64,000 nt of DNA from DASUPK01 sp963795665 (GCA_963795665.1 CAWCIP010000001.1:1-64000), one strand, 5' to 3'. Shown: positions 17,127 through 25,601, counted from the first letter of the stretch. The notes: a model not told the origin generated them from the letters alone. Numbers and translations are program-made.

Positions 17127-17405
17127 CTACGCCAGCTCCTCGACCTTCTTCGCCAGCTCGAAGTCGTTCTTGGTGATGCCGCCCTCTGAGTGGGTCGAGA
17201 TCGCCACCTCGACCTGACTCCAGGAGATCGCGATGTCCGGGTGGTGGTTCATCTCCTCGGCCGGCCCGACGATCGAGTCGACGAACTCGACCGAGCCCTT
17301 GAAGTCCTCGCGGTCGAAGCTCTTGACGATGTACTCGCCGCGCTGACGCCAGCCGTCGAGGCCCTTGAGGCCTTCTTTGATCTGCTCGTCGTTCAGAAGT
17401 GCCAT
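17127..17405 (-). CDS. 4a-hydroxytetrahydrobiopterin dehydratase (pterin-4a-carbinolamine dehydratase)
   Basis: 92 residues, the normal size for this family. Recycles the carbinolamine form of pterin cofactor. EEMNHHPDIAISWSQVEVA contains the HH-P core and GGITKNDFELA the C-terminal signature. No phenylalanine hydroxylase is nearby, so its substrate may be another pterin. The ATG at 17405 is 9 bp from the GTG of the divergent BtuF-like gene, so promoters must overlap the opposite coding sequence. Confidence 0.92.
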   Translation of the reverse strand: MALLNDEQIKEGLKGLDGWRQRGEYIVKSFDREDFKGSVEFVDSIVGPAEEMNHHPDIAISWSQVEVAISTHSEGGITKNDFELAKKVEELA

Positions 17406-17414
17406 ATTCGTGGG

Positions 17415-18344
17415 GTGCGAATCGCGAGCCTGGTCCCGTCCGCGACAGAGATGCTATTCGCCCTTGGCCTGGGCGATCAAGTCGTCGCGGTCACCCACGA
17501 ATGCGACTACCCGCCCGAGGCGGCGGGCAAGCGTCATCTGACCCGGAGCCTCGTTCCCTCATATGCGGCCACAAACACCGCCGCCGGACCTACCGCGGCC
17601 GAGATCGACGCCGCGGTCAGGAGATTGACAAGCGAGGGCAGGCATCTCTACGCGCTGGACGAGGAGGCGCTGGCCGAGCTCGACGTCGACCTGATCGTCA
17701 CGCAGGCCGTCTGCGAGGTCTGCGCGGTCTCCTTCGACGACGTGGTGGCCGTGGCGGACCGCCTGCCCAGCCGGCCGCAGGTGATCTCTCTCGACCCATC
17801 GAACCTGGAGGAGGTACTTGCCGACATACCGCGCCTGGGCGAGGCGACCGGCGCCACCGACCGGTCGAAGGTCCTCCGTGAGGACCTCGAAGCTCGCCTG
17901 GGGCAGGTCAGGGACGCCGTCGCGGGAGCCCCCCGGCCCGGCGTGCTGGCGCTCGAGTGGCTGGATCCCCCCTTCATCGGAGGGCACTGGGTTCCGGAGA
18001 TGATCGAGATCGCCGGCGGTACCGATGTCCTCGGGGTGATCGGCGTGAAGTCCCGGACCGCGGAGTGGGACGAGATCGCCGCCGCGAAGCCAGACGTCGT
18101 CGTGGCGATGCCCTGCGGATGGAACGCGAGCCAGGCGCGCCAGGAGGTCGACGGCCATTCGGCCGAGGTGGCCGCGATCGGAGCCGAGCGGATCTGGGCG
18201 GTCGACGCCGCGGCTTCCTTCTCGCGGCCCGGGCCCCGTCTGGTCGAGGGGACCGAGCTTCTCGCCCATCTGTTGCACCCGGATAGGGTGGACGCCCCGC
18301 ACGGCGTCCCGTTCGAGCGGGTGGAGGAGAGGACATGGGCTTGA
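17415..18344 (+). CDS. BtuF-like periplasmic-binding-fold protein without signal peptide
   Basis: 309 residues beginning VRIASLVPSATEMLFALG at GTG 17415, the exact N-terminal motif of BtuF/cobalamin-binding relatives. ECDYPPEA, VCEVCAVSF and WLDPPFIGGHWVPEMI follow. There is no signal peptide or lipobox and no ABC permease nearby, so it is likely cytoplasmic and not a transporter subunit. Such stand-alone BtuF-like proteins are common but uncharacterised. CATATT lies 6 nt before the GTG. It overlaps the next gene by 10 bp. Confidence 0.8.
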   Translation: MRIASLVPSATEMLFALGLGDQVVAVTHECDYPPEAAGKRHLTRSLVPSYAATNTAAGPTAAEIDAAVRRLTSEGRHLYALDEEALAELDVDLIVTQAVCEVCAVSFDDVVAVADRLPSRPQVISLDPSNLEEVLADIPRLGEATGATDRSKVLREDLEARLGQVRDAVAGAPRPGVLALEWLDPPFIGGHWVPEMIEIAGGTDVLGVIGVKSRTAEWDEIAAAKPDVVVAMPCGWNASQARQEVDGHSAEVAAIGAERIWAVDAAASFSRPGPRLVEGTELLAHLLHPDRVDAPHGVPFERVEERTWA

Positions 18345-19075
18345 ACTGGGCCGAGCACACCGTCGAGATCGACGCGCCGATGGAGACCTGCTTCGCGGCG
18401 ATCATCGACTACGAGACCTTCCCCTCCTGGCAGGGCGCGGTGGTCGACACGGAGGTCCTCGACTGGGACGCGAAGGGCCGTGGCAAGCGGGTGCGCCTGT
18501 TCGTGGACGCGAAGGTCCGCAAGGTCGACTACACGCTCGATTACAGCTATGACGAGCCGACTCGAATCGAGTGGGATTTCGTCGAGGGCAACGGAATCAA
18601 CGCTGCCGACGGCCACTACCTGTTCGAGGACCTCGGCGACGAGCGCACCCGGGCCACCTACAAGCTCGGCCTCGAGGTCGGGATCCCGCTGCCCGGTCCC
18701 GTCGCACGGCGGGCGCACAAGTCGACCCTGAAGGGCTCCGTCGAGGACCTGAAGAGGGAGGCGGAGCGCCGAGCTGCCGACTCAGCCAAGGCGAGGGCGG
18801 TCAACGGGAGCGGGGCCACCGAGCGCGAGGCGACGCTGGCGGAGAAGGCGGGCATCAAGAGGCCGTCCGCGCCTCCGCCGGAGAGCGTTCCTCCTCGCGA
18901 GCTCCGCGAGCAACCGACCGACGGCGACTCCGGCTCGCTCCGCGAGCTGCCGGTCAAGGTCGCCGGCCGTGCTGCGGGACTCGGCTTCGGCATCGCGCGC
19001 CGTGCGGTCGGCGTCGGCCTCGAGGTTGCCGGCGCCGTCACGGACCGCTTGCGCGGGCTAGCCGGCGACCGCTAA
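18335..19075 (+). CDS. SRPBCC (START/Bet v1-like) protein with charged C-terminal extension
   Basis: 246 residues. The first about 145 form an SRPBCC domain (EIDAPMETCFAAIIDYETFP, WEWD-like strand IEWDFVEGNG, FEDLGDERTRATYKLGLE), a hydrophobic-ligand pocket fold found in polyketide cyclases and coenzyme Q-binding COQ10 proteins. The rest is charged and disordered, ending in an Ala/Gly-rich helix. A GGAGGAGAGG sequence precedes the ATG, which lies inside the end of the BtuF-like gene. It overlaps the convergent rhomboid gene by 18 bp. Confidence 0.8.
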   Translation: MGLNWAEHTVEIDAPMETCFAAIIDYETFPSWQGAVVDTEVLDWDAKGRGKRVRLFVDAKVRKVDYTLDYSYDEPTRIEWDFVEGNGINAADGHYLFEDLGDERTRATYKLGLEVGIPLPGPVARRAHKSTLKGSVEDLKREAERRAADSAKARAVNGSGATEREATLAEKAGIKRPSAPPPESVPPRELREQPTDGDSGSLRELPVKVAGRAAGLGFGIARRAVGVGLEVAGAVTDRLRGLAGDR

Positions 19076-19903
19076 CGCGCCCGCGAAGGTCGCGGCGATC
19101 ATCAGCACGATCCCGGCGAGCTCCAGGGTGTATCCGGGGCGACCGCTCATCCGCCGCTCCACGAAGATCACGAGCAGCGCAGCGATCGTGCCCCCGATCA
19201 GCCCGCCGATGTGGCCGCCGATCGAGATTCCCGGGATCGCAAAAGTGAGCAACAGGTTGAGGACGATGAAGATGCCGAACTGCTGTGCGACCTGCTCGAC
19301 CCCCCGTCCTCGGGCCACCACGATGACGGCGGCCATCAGGCCGAAAATCGCGCCTGAGGCACCGACAGTGACGGTGTTGGGGTCGACGATCAACGCGCCC
19401 AGCGAGCCGGCGATCAGCGAGACGAAGTAGATGCCAAGGAACCGAGGAGTCCCAATGCCCGGCTCGAGGATGCTGCCCGCGATGTAGAGGACGTACATGT
19501 TGAACAGCAGGTGAAGGAACCCGGCGTGCAGGAAGCCGCCGGTGATCACGCGCCACCAGTCGCCGTTCGCGATGTCGGGGCCGCGCAGTCCGGCGTCGTG
19601 GATCACTGATCCGCTGCCGCTGAACTGACCCGCCCCGCCGCCCAGGAGCTCCGCCAGGAAGACGATCACGTTCAGCCCGATCAGCGCGAAGGTGGCCGGC
19701 ATCTTGGAGGAGGCCGTGCCGAAGGCGCCCTGGCCGACGCGGACCTTGGTGGTCTGCCGTGCGCATTCCGGGCAGCGCATGCCAACGGGCGTCGAGGTCA
19801 TGCACTCGGGGCAGATCGGCCTGCCGCAGTTCGAGCAGGAGACGCCCGTCTCGCGGTTCGGATGCCGGTAGCAGGTCTGGCGCTGGGTCTGGGTGGCTTC
19901 CAT
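19058..19903 (-). CDS. Rhomboid-family intramembrane serine protease with N-terminal zinc ribbon
   Basis: 281 residues from ATG 19903. Residues 10-48 hold a Cys/His cluster (CYRHPNRETGVSCSNC, CPECM, CPEC) like a B-box or zinc ribbon, common ahead of actinobacterial rhomboids. Six or so membrane segments follow. LLFNMYVLYIAGS, GASGAIFGLMAA (catalytic Ser) and SIGGHIGGLIGG (catalytic His) give an intact dyad, so it should be active. It acts in the cytoplasmic membrane; substrates are unknown. Confidence 0.92.
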   Translation of the reverse strand: MEATQTQRQTCYRHPNRETGVSCSNCGRPICPECMTSTPVGMRCPECARQTTKVRVGQGAFGTASSKMPATFALIGLNVIVFLAELLGGGAGQFSGSGSVIHDAGLRGPDIANGDWWRVITGGFLHAGFLHLLFNMYVLYIAGSILEPGIGTPRFLGIYFVSLIAGSLGALIVDPNTVTVGASGAIFGLMAAVIVVARGRGVEQVAQQFGIFIVLNLLLTFAIPGISIGGHIGGLIGGTIAALLVIFVERRMSGRPGYTLELAGIVLMIAATFAGALAVAG

Positions 19904-19978
19904 CGACCGCCAGCGTAGTTCAGAGGGAGGCTCGGCCCGCTTCGCCGTAAACGGCCGCCACAACCACCGCGGCCGAAT

Positions 19979-20692
19979 CTAGTCGACGGTCGCGCTCAGC
20001 AGAATCGGGCGCGTCGGCACGGTGCTCCCGGGATGTGGCTCCCTCGTCACCATCACCCTCACCCCCTTGGCGAGATGGCCGTCGACGGCGGTGATCGCGT
20101 GGCCTGTGCTGTCCGGGATGAAGTTGGAGGAGGGCCGCACGCTCGATCCGCGGGCAACCCACACCTGGTAGACCTCGCGCCCCGTCAGTTGCTTGAGCCC
20201 GTGCAGGTCGAGCGTCGACGATGGGTCGCCGACCGCGAGGGTGCCGCCGATTCCCTTCTCGGCGACGACCGGCACGGTCGCTTCGCCTCCGCCGCCCCCG
20301 CTGTTGTCCGCCACGAGGTATCCGCCGACACCGGCGGCGACGATCGCGAGCCCCGCCAAGCCCACCGCCGGGCGGAGCAGGAAACCCTGAAGGCCTCGGC
20401 GCTCTCGCCGCGTCGTCGCCTCCTCCCTCACCTCAGGCTCAGCTGCGGCCGCCGACTTTGCCTCCGCGTCATCGCGGACGATCGCCAGCACTCGACGCCG
20501 CAGCTCCGGCGGCGGCTCGAGCTGCTCGACCGATTCGCCGAGCACCGCCACCGCCGGGGCCAGAGCCTCGAGCTCCCTGCTGCAGCGGGCGCAGCTCGGC
20601 GCGTGGGCCTCCACGGCCGAGGTCTCGCGCGGGTCGAGCGCCCCGAGCGAGTAGGCGACCAGGTCGTCCCTGTCCGGGTGGTCGCCGATCAC
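19979..20692 (-). CDS. Anti-sigma factor (RskA-like, zinc-binding)
   Basis: 237 residues from GTG 20692. The N-terminal domain has HAPSCARC, the HX3CX2C zinc motif of ZAS anti-sigma factors. A membrane segment lies at about residues 110-132, followed by an extracytoplasmic RskA-like domain (VYQVWVARGSSVRPSSNFIPD). It should hold the adjacent ECF sigma factor inactive until regulated proteolysis. The start overlaps the sigma stop (GTGA), so the two are translated together. Confidence 0.88.
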   Translation of the reverse strand: MIGDHPDRDDLVAYSLGALDPRETSAVEAHAPSCARCSRELEALAPAVAVLGESVEQLEPPPELRRRVLAIVRDDAEAKSAAAAEPEVREEATTRRERRGLQGFLLRPAVGLAGLAIVAAGVGGYLVADNSGGGGGEATVPVVAEKGIGGTLAVGDPSSTLDLHGLKQLTGREVYQVWVARGSSVRPSSNFIPDSTGHAITAVDGHLAKGVRVMVTREPHPGSTVPTRPILLSATVD

Positions 20693-21261
20693 CAGCCCTC
20701 CGCCAGGGTCGCCCTGATCTTGTCCATGGCCAGCCGCATGCGGCCCTTGACCGTCCCGAGGGGCTCGTTGAGCATCTCGGCGATCTCGGAGTGGCTGAAG
20801 CCACCGAAATACGAAAGCTGGATGACCCTCGACTGGTCGTCCGGCAGGCCCTTGATCGCGCCGCGGACCTCGCGCGCGGTTTCGCGGCGCAGCGCCTCCG
20901 CGTCGGTGAGCTCGTCGGACGGGCTGCGCTCGAGGAGCTCCTCGCCGCCCGCCGCGAGCTTCGGCGAGCGCCCAGACTCCTTGCGGAGCAGGTCGATCGC
21001 CCGATTGCGCACGATGCCGAGCGTCCACGCCCGGACGCTGCCGCGGGCGCGGTCATACCGCGCGCCGCTTCTCCAGATGGAGAGCAGGGCCTCCTGGGTG
21101 ACGTCCTCCGCCGCGGTCCGGCTGCCGACGATCCGGTACGCCAGCGAATAGGCGGCTCCGGCGTGGCGGTCGTAGAAGACCTCGAAGGCCATGGGGTCCT
21201 CGCGCGCGACCAGGGGCATCAGGTCCTCGTCCGCGAGGCGCTGCAGCTCCGCCCGGGTCAT
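20689..21261 (-). CDS. ECF RNA polymerase sigma factor (SigK-like)
   Basis: 190 residues from ATG 21261. Region 2 reads FYDRHAGAAYSLAYRIVGSRTAAEDVTQEALLSIWR, region 4 reads LPDDQSRVIQLSYFGGFSHSEIAEMLNEPLGTVKGRMR with the helix-turn-helix. It pairs with the downstream zinc-type anti-sigma gene, as in SigK-RskA or related groups. The target regulon cannot be read from the sequence; the divergent DUF4383 gene starts 92 bp away and may be a target. Confidence 0.93.
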   Translation of the reverse strand: MTRAELQRLADEDLMPLVAREDPMAFEVFYDRHAGAAYSLAYRIVGSRTAAEDVTQEALLSIWRSGARYDRARGSVRAWTLGIVRNRAIDLLRKESGRSPKLAAGGEELLERSPSDELTDAEALRRETAREVRGAIKGLPDDQSRVIQLSYFGGFSHSEIAEMLNEPLGTVKGRMRLAMDKIRATLAEGW

Positions 21262-21353
21262 CTCGTCGACTCCCGGTGATCTACTTGACGACCTCCCACG
21301 CACATGGCTACGAGCAGTTCACTCAAACGGATCATGCCTGCAAGGAGGTAGCG

Positions 21354-21794
21354 ATGGAGGAATCAAGTCCCGCCAGGCTCTACTGCCTGCTGGTCGGTGG
21401 AGTGCTGGTGATCGCCGGCATCATCGGCTTCTTCTACGAAGCGAGCTTCGCCAGCGGGGACTCAATCAGGACCGAGGACGTGTTCGGGATCCTCTCGGTG
21501 AACGGCTGGCACAACATCGTCCACATCGGGATCGGTGCGCTGCTCCTGGTCGCGGCCGGATCGGCCGCCCGGCCCGCGGCGCTCTTCGTGGGAATCCTCT
21601 ACATCGTCCTGTGCGTTTTCGGATTCATCGCCACCGGGGACGGCGGGATCACCTTCGTCGCCAAGGACGACGTCCTGTTCAAGCTGGTGCCGGTCAACAA
21701 CGAGGACAACGTCCTGCACCTGATCCTCGGGATCACCGGGGTGATCGCCTACCTGGCGTCGCGCCCGTCGACGAGGGTGGCCGGGGCGACCTAG
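21354..21794 (+). CDS. DUF4383 membrane protein
   Basis: 146 residues with four hydrophobic segments and the short loop DVFGILSVNGWHNIVHIGIG typical of DUF4383 proteins, which are abundant in actinobacteria but of unknown function. GCAAGGAGGTAGCG places a strong ribosome site 6 nt before the ATG at 21354, which decides the start. Divergent from the ECF sigma gene and possibly under its control. Confidence 0.85.
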   Translation: MEESSPARLYCLLVGGVLVIAGIIGFFYEASFASGDSIRTEDVFGILSVNGWHNIVHIGIGALLLVAAGSAARPAALFVGILYIVLCVFGFIATGDGGITFVAKDDVLFKLVPVNNEDNVLHLILGITGVIAYLASRPSTRVAGAT

Positions 21795-21795
21795 G

Positions 21796-22164
21796 TCAGT
21801 CGAGCCGGTTGCGAACCTGGTCTCGAACCTGATCGGCGATGTCCGAGACCTGGTCCGCCAGCTCCGTGAAGCGGGCGGGCTTCTTGCCGCTTCGGCGGCG
21901 AAGCTCGACGAGCACCAACCCACCGGCGGCCACCCCGCCTGCGGCGATCGCGGCCGCGGGGCGCACCCAGTTGCGAGGTTGGCGCAGCGAGCGAAGCTCG
22001 GACTCCGAGAGCTCCTCGGCCCACGCCGAGAGCTCCTCGGCGGCGGCCTCGGTGACGGCGCTCAGCGTCTCCTCGAGGCGGCCGGACAGCTTCTCCGGCG
22101 GCTCGATCGGCCGCAGGGCCGAGCGAAGCAGGCTCTCGACGTCGCCAGAGGTCTCAGCTGCCAT
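21796..22164 (-). CDS. Small membrane protein, possible anti-sigma partner
   Basis: 122 residues, not recognised. The first 65 residues are charged and helical (LSGRLEETLSAVTEAAAEELSAWAEEL), a membrane segment spans about 71-90, and the C-terminus is a polar helix. It lacks the zinc motif. Its start lies inside the end of the upstream ECF sigma gene (11-bp overlap), the usual place for an anti-sigma factor, so that role is suggested by position only. Confidence 0.65.
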   Translation of the reverse strand: MAAETSGDVESLLRSALRPIEPPEKLSGRLEETLSAVTEAAAEELSAWAEELSESELRSLRQPRNWVRPAAAIAAGGVAAGGLVLVELRRRSGKKPARFTELADQVSDIADQVRDQVRNRLD

Positions 22165-22720
22165 TGACGCTCATCTCCTCCTCGAGCTGCTTGATCGCGC
22201 GGTGGATCAGGACCTTGGTCGCCCCATCGGAGCGGCCGAGCGACCTGGCGATCTCGCGGTTGTCCATGCCGAGCGCGAAGCGCATGATCAGCGCGTCGCG
22301 CCGGTCGTCGGGCAGGTGCTGCAGGTGCTCCATGACGCTCTTCAGCTCCTCCCGCCCCTCGACGATCCGCTCGGTGCCGTGCGGGGCTGCGATCGGCTCC
22401 GACTCGTCCAGCACCCTCTGGGGGCGCCGGGCTCGGTCGCGGTGGTAGTTGGAGGCGAGGTTGTGGGCGATGCGGATGAGCCAGGGGCGCAGCGGGCGGC
22501 CGTTCGACTCGCGGCGGGCGCGCTCGAAGTGCCGGTACGCCTGCAGGAAGGCCTGCTCGGTGACGTCCTCGGCGTCGTGGTGGTTGCCGACCCGGTAGTA
22601 CGAGTACGAGTAGACGTCGCGCAGATGGTCGCGATAGAGCTGCTCGAAGGCGCGATCGAGCTCGGCCTTCGACTCCTTCGGCTCACCGTTGTCAGCAGCG
22701 ACCTGCTCCGCATCTGCCAC
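22154..22720 (-). CDS. ECF RNA polymerase sigma factor
   Basis: 188 residues. Region 2 has LYRDHLRDVYSYSYYRVGNHHDAEDVTEQAFLQAYR, region 4 has LPDDRRDALIMRFALGMDNREIARSLGRSDGATKVLIHRAIKQL. An N-terminal stretch rich in Glu and Lys precedes region 2. The GTG start is 6 nt after TACGCT, consistent with a leaderless transcript. The overlapping downstream membrane protein could be its regulator. Confidence 0.92.
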   Translation of the reverse strand: MADAEQVAADNGEPKESKAELDRAFEQLYRDHLRDVYSYSYYRVGNHHDAEDVTEQAFLQAYRHFERARRESNGRPLRPWLIRIAHNLASNYHRDRARRPQRVLDESEPIAAPHGTERIVEGREELKSVMEHLQHLPDDRRDALIMRFALGMDNREIARSLGRSDGATKVLIHRAIKQLEEEMSVNGS

Positions 22721-22726
22721 AGATCA

Positions 22727-22732
22727 AGCGTA
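22727..22732 (-). promoter_or_regulatory. -10-like hexamer TACGCT, leaderless start
   Basis: TACGCT (minus strand) ends 6 nt upstream of the GTG of the ECF sigma gene; no ribosome-binding site is visible between them. Confidence 0.4.
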
Positions 22733-22757
22733 CTCGCGGCCACAGGGCGCGTCCTCA

Positions 22758-24443
22758 TCATGCCGCCCGACCTCCGGCAGCCGGTTCACGCCTTGCACGC
22801 TCCGCCTGCCTGACCCGCGACATCCACTCCGCCGGGGAGATCTCACCGGCGATCAACCCCGCCAGGCCGTCGAGGGCGGAGCTCCCCATCCCGGTCTTGC
22901 GGACCGCCGCCGCGATCAGCGGCACGGAGTCGAGAGCTTCGGAGGCCTGTCCGATGATCCCGGGGATCTGCTCGGCGGGAGTTCCCTCGCCGAGAAGCTC
23001 CCCCGCTCGCCGGTTGCGGCTGCCCTCCGCGAGGATCGTCGCCGTCAGGTCGCCGACGCCGGCGATGCCCGCGAAGGTCTCGTGCTCCGCCCCGCGCGCG
23101 CGGGCGTATGCGACGCACTCGCGCCAGACCTGCGCGGTCGCGATCCCCGCGGCGTTCATGCCCTGCGCCTGCGCCGCCGCGCCCGCCAGTGCCGCGGCGT
23201 TCTTCGCGGCGCCCGCGACCTCCACGCCGATCATGTCCTGCGAGCGCTCGCAGACGAGGCCCGCCTCGTCGAAGACGCTGCCGAGCTGGTCGCGGAGGTC
23301 CGCGTCGCGGCTCCCGAGGACGAGCGCCGCGGTACCCGAGACCGCCTCCTTCGCGTGCGCCGGCCCGCCCAGGGAGGCGATCGCCCGCGCCCTGATGCGC
23401 TCGGAGACGTACTCGGATGGCAGGGCGGCCATCGGCGCCACCAGCCCCTTGCTCAGCAGGAGCACGGAGGCTCGCTCGCCCACGCGGTCGCCGATCGCCC
23501 CCACGGCCTGCGGCAGCGCCGCGGAGGGCACCGCCAGGCAGACGAGGTCGATGCCGGCCAGCTCGATGTCGGCCGCCCGCTTCACCGTGAGCGACTCCGG
23601 GAGCTGAACGCCCGGGAGGTACTCCTCGTTGCTCCGGGTCTCGTTCATCTCCTCGGCCCGCTCGCCGGTGCGTGTGCCGAGCTGTACCTCGAGCCCACCG
23701 CGGGCGAGGAGGACCGCCACGGCGGTTCCCCAGCTGCCCGCGCCGATCACCGCCGCCTTCCGCAGCGGCGGCAATCCTCCGAGCCACTCCCACTGCAGCT
23801 CGATCACGGGCCAGATGCGAGCGCCGACGGAGTTGGCGAGAGTCGGGGAGGGATCCTCGGTGCGCGGGAAGGTGAGAGCGCGACCCATCCGCACCTTGAC
23901 CTTCTTCGGGCGGATCTTCCAGCCGCGCCTGACCTGCTCCGAGCCGTGCACGGCGACGGGCAGCACCGCGGCGCCGGTCTCGAGCGCGAGGCGCCCGAAG
24001 CCGCGCTTCGGGCGCGCCAGCGATCCCGTTCGGTGCCGCGTGCCCTCGGGGAAGATGCAGACCGCGCCGCTGCGCTCCAGAACCTCGCGGGATGTGATCA
24101 GCGTCTGCTCGTCCGACTGGCCGCGCCGCACCGGATACGCGCCCAGGCGGTTCAGGATCCAGCCCTGCCAGCGCTTCTCGAAGAGCTCCACCTTCGCCAC
24201 GTAGTGCAGAGGGCGTCGCCAGGGCAGCGAGGCGCCGATCACGAAGGGGTCGAGGAAGCTGCGGTGGTTGGCGGCGACGATCAGCGGCCCCTTGACCTTG
24301 CCGTGCTCGCGGCCGATTCGCGAGAGCCGGAAGTAGACGAGGAAGAACGGGACGAGGATCGCTCGCGCGAGCCAGTAGAGCGGGCGGTTGACGCCGTGCT
24401 CCCGCGTGAAGCGGTGGTAGCCGAGCAGCCTCTCCTCGTCCAT
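22758..24443 (-). CDS. PlsC-GpsA fusion: acylglycerophosphate acyltransferase plus glycerol-3-phosphate dehydrogenase
   Basis: 561 residues with two complete enzymes. Residues about 1-220 are a PlsC-type acyltransferase: AANHRSFLDP is the NHx4D catalytic motif and IFPEGTRHRTG the substrate loop. Residues about 230-550 are GpsA: AAVIGAGSWGTAVAVLLARGG, LSKGL, SLGGPAHAKEAVSG, AAKNAAAL and AGVGDLTATILAEGSRNR. Together they supply the glycerol phosphate backbone and a later acylation step of phospholipid synthesis. Each half has its usual length and no stop or frame break lies between, so the fusion looks real. Confidence 0.92.
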   Translation of the reverse strand: MDEERLLGYHRFTREHGVNRPLYWLARAILVPFFLVYFRLSRIGREHGKVKGPLIVAANHRSFLDPFVIGASLPWRRPLHYVAKVELFEKRWQGWILNRLGAYPVRRGQSDEQTLITSREVLERSGAVCIFPEGTRHRTGSLARPKRGFGRLALETGAAVLPVAVHGSEQVRRGWKIRPKKVKVRMGRALTFPRTEDPSPTLANSVGARIWPVIELQWEWLGGLPPLRKAAVIGAGSWGTAVAVLLARGGLEVQLGTRTGERAEEMNETRSNEEYLPGVQLPESLTVKRAADIELAGIDLVCLAVPSAALPQAVGAIGDRVGERASVLLLSKGLVAPMAALPSEYVSERIRARAIASLGGPAHAKEAVSGTAALVLGSRDADLRDQLGSVFDEAGLVCERSQDMIGVEVAGAAKNAAALAGAAAQAQGMNAAGIATAQVWRECVAYARARGAEHETFAGIAGVGDLTATILAEGSRNRRAGELLGEGTPAEQIPGIIGQASEALDSVPLIAAAVRKTGMGSSALDGLAGLIAGEISPAEWMSRVRQAERARREPAAGGRAA

Positions 24444-24498
24444 GCCCAGATCTCAACCCTACGGAGACGGCCAGTTACAGGCTTCTCACACCGGGCGT

Positions 24499-25527
24499 CT
24501 ACCAGGCGGCGTCCAGGATCGCGGCGAGATCCGCGGGCGCTACCTCCCCGGGGGTCATATGCGTGAGCTCGGGGCGTGCCATCGCGACCTCGACGACCTG
24601 ATCGACCCGGACGCGGTCGGCCCCCAGCTCGCCGAGCCGCCGGTGACCGGCGAGCTCGCCGATCCGCTCCCGGATCCCGGCGCCGTCGGTTCCAAGGGCC
24701 GCAGCGAGCGCCTCGATCTGCTCGGGGGCACGCGCTCGCATCGCCTCCATCGTCTCGGGCAGCAGGGCCGCATAGGTCTCCGCGTGGGGCGTGCCCAGCA
24801 CCCTGACCGTGGTCTGGCCGAGCACGTGATGGAGAGCGATCCCCGCCCGGTCGACCGCGATCGCGCAGAGCAGCGCGCCCAGGGCGAGGGCCGCCCGGTC
24901 ACGCTTCCCCGGCGCCTGGTCCAGGGCTCCGGCGAGCATGCCGGCTCCGCGCAGCGCGGCGTCCCGCGAGGTCTCGTCCGCCAGCGGTGTGTAGAGCGAC
25001 TCCGCCCCGTGCGCCAGGGCGTTCATCGCCGTGGCTCGCAGCTGCGGCTCCGGGGCGCTCGTCATCGCATCGGCGTACGCGATCACCAGGGCGGGCCTCA
25101 CACCCGCGGCCGCCTCCGATCCGGCCGGCAACCGGTGGATGGCCGTCATCGGAGCGCCGGAGAGGGTCGTCGGGATCGCCGCCACGGCACCGCCCCGGAC
25201 CGCCGCGATCCCCTTCGCGGAGTCGATAACCCGCCCGCCGCCCAGCGCCACCAGACGGTCGCTGGCGACGTCGTCGATGATCGCGGCGGAGGCCTCCGGG
25301 ACCGGGTCGGCGGGAACCAGGTGGGTCCGGGCGGCGCCCTCGCCGAGGCCAGGCGCGTCCGAGAGGGCGCGGGCCGTCGAGAGCAGCTCGAATTCCCCCC
25401 AGCCCTCGCCGTCCAGCGTGCCGATCGGATCCGTGATCGGCCCTCCGTAGAGGAGGAGCTTCCGCCGGTCGTCGGCGAACTCGAGCCAGTTCCCCTCGCC
25501 CGGCGGCTTCAGATCCTTGAATGACAA
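24499..25527 (-). CDS. Iron-type alcohol dehydrogenase / maleylacetate reductase-like protein
   Basis: 342 residues. ALGGGRVIDSAKGIA is the nucleotide-binding GGGxxxDxAK loop, AIPTTLSGAPMTA follows, and MNALAHGAESLY, ALHHVLGQ and TPHAETYAALLP place the metal-site residues as in group III dehydrogenases, closest by eye to maleylacetate reductases. The exact substrate is not inferable. The start is a TTG at 25527 only 2 nt from the 3' end of tRNA-Thr, so its message probably derives from the tRNA transcript or the true start is slightly downstream. Confidence 0.8.
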   Translation of the reverse strand: MSFKDLKPPGEGNWLEFADDRRKLLLYGGPITDPIGTLDGEGWGEFELLSTARALSDAPGLGEGAARTHLVPADPVPEASAAIIDDVASDRLVALGGGRVIDSAKGIAAVRGGAVAAIPTTLSGAPMTAIHRLPAGSEAAAGVRPALVIAYADAMTSAPEPQLRATAMNALAHGAESLYTPLADETSRDAALRGAGMLAGALDQAPGKRDRAALALGALLCAIAVDRAGIALHHVLGQTTVRVLGTPHAETYAALLPETMEAMRARAPEQIEALAAALGTDGAGIRERIGELAGHRRLGELGADRVRVDQVVEVAMARPELTHMTPGEVAPADLAAILDAAW

Positions 25528-25528
25528 G

Positions 25529-25601
25529 AGCCCGGAGTGGGACTCGAACCCACAGCCTCCGGCTTACAAAGCCGATGCTCTGCCAATTGAGCTATCCGGG
25601 C
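25529..25601 (-). tRNA. tRNA-Thr (anticodon TGT)
   Basis: A complete cloverleaf reads on the minus strand: acceptor GCCCGGA pairing TCCGGGC, D-arm GCTCAATTGGCAGAGC, anticodon loop TTTGTAA between TCGGC and GCCGG, variable loop AGGCT and T-arm GTGGG TTCGAGT CCCAC. Anticodon TGT reads ACA threonine. 73 nt with a discriminator T and no encoded CCA. In related genomes a tRNA-Thr sits near rpmG/secE/nusG; here an alcohol dehydrogenase follows instead. Confidence 0.96.
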
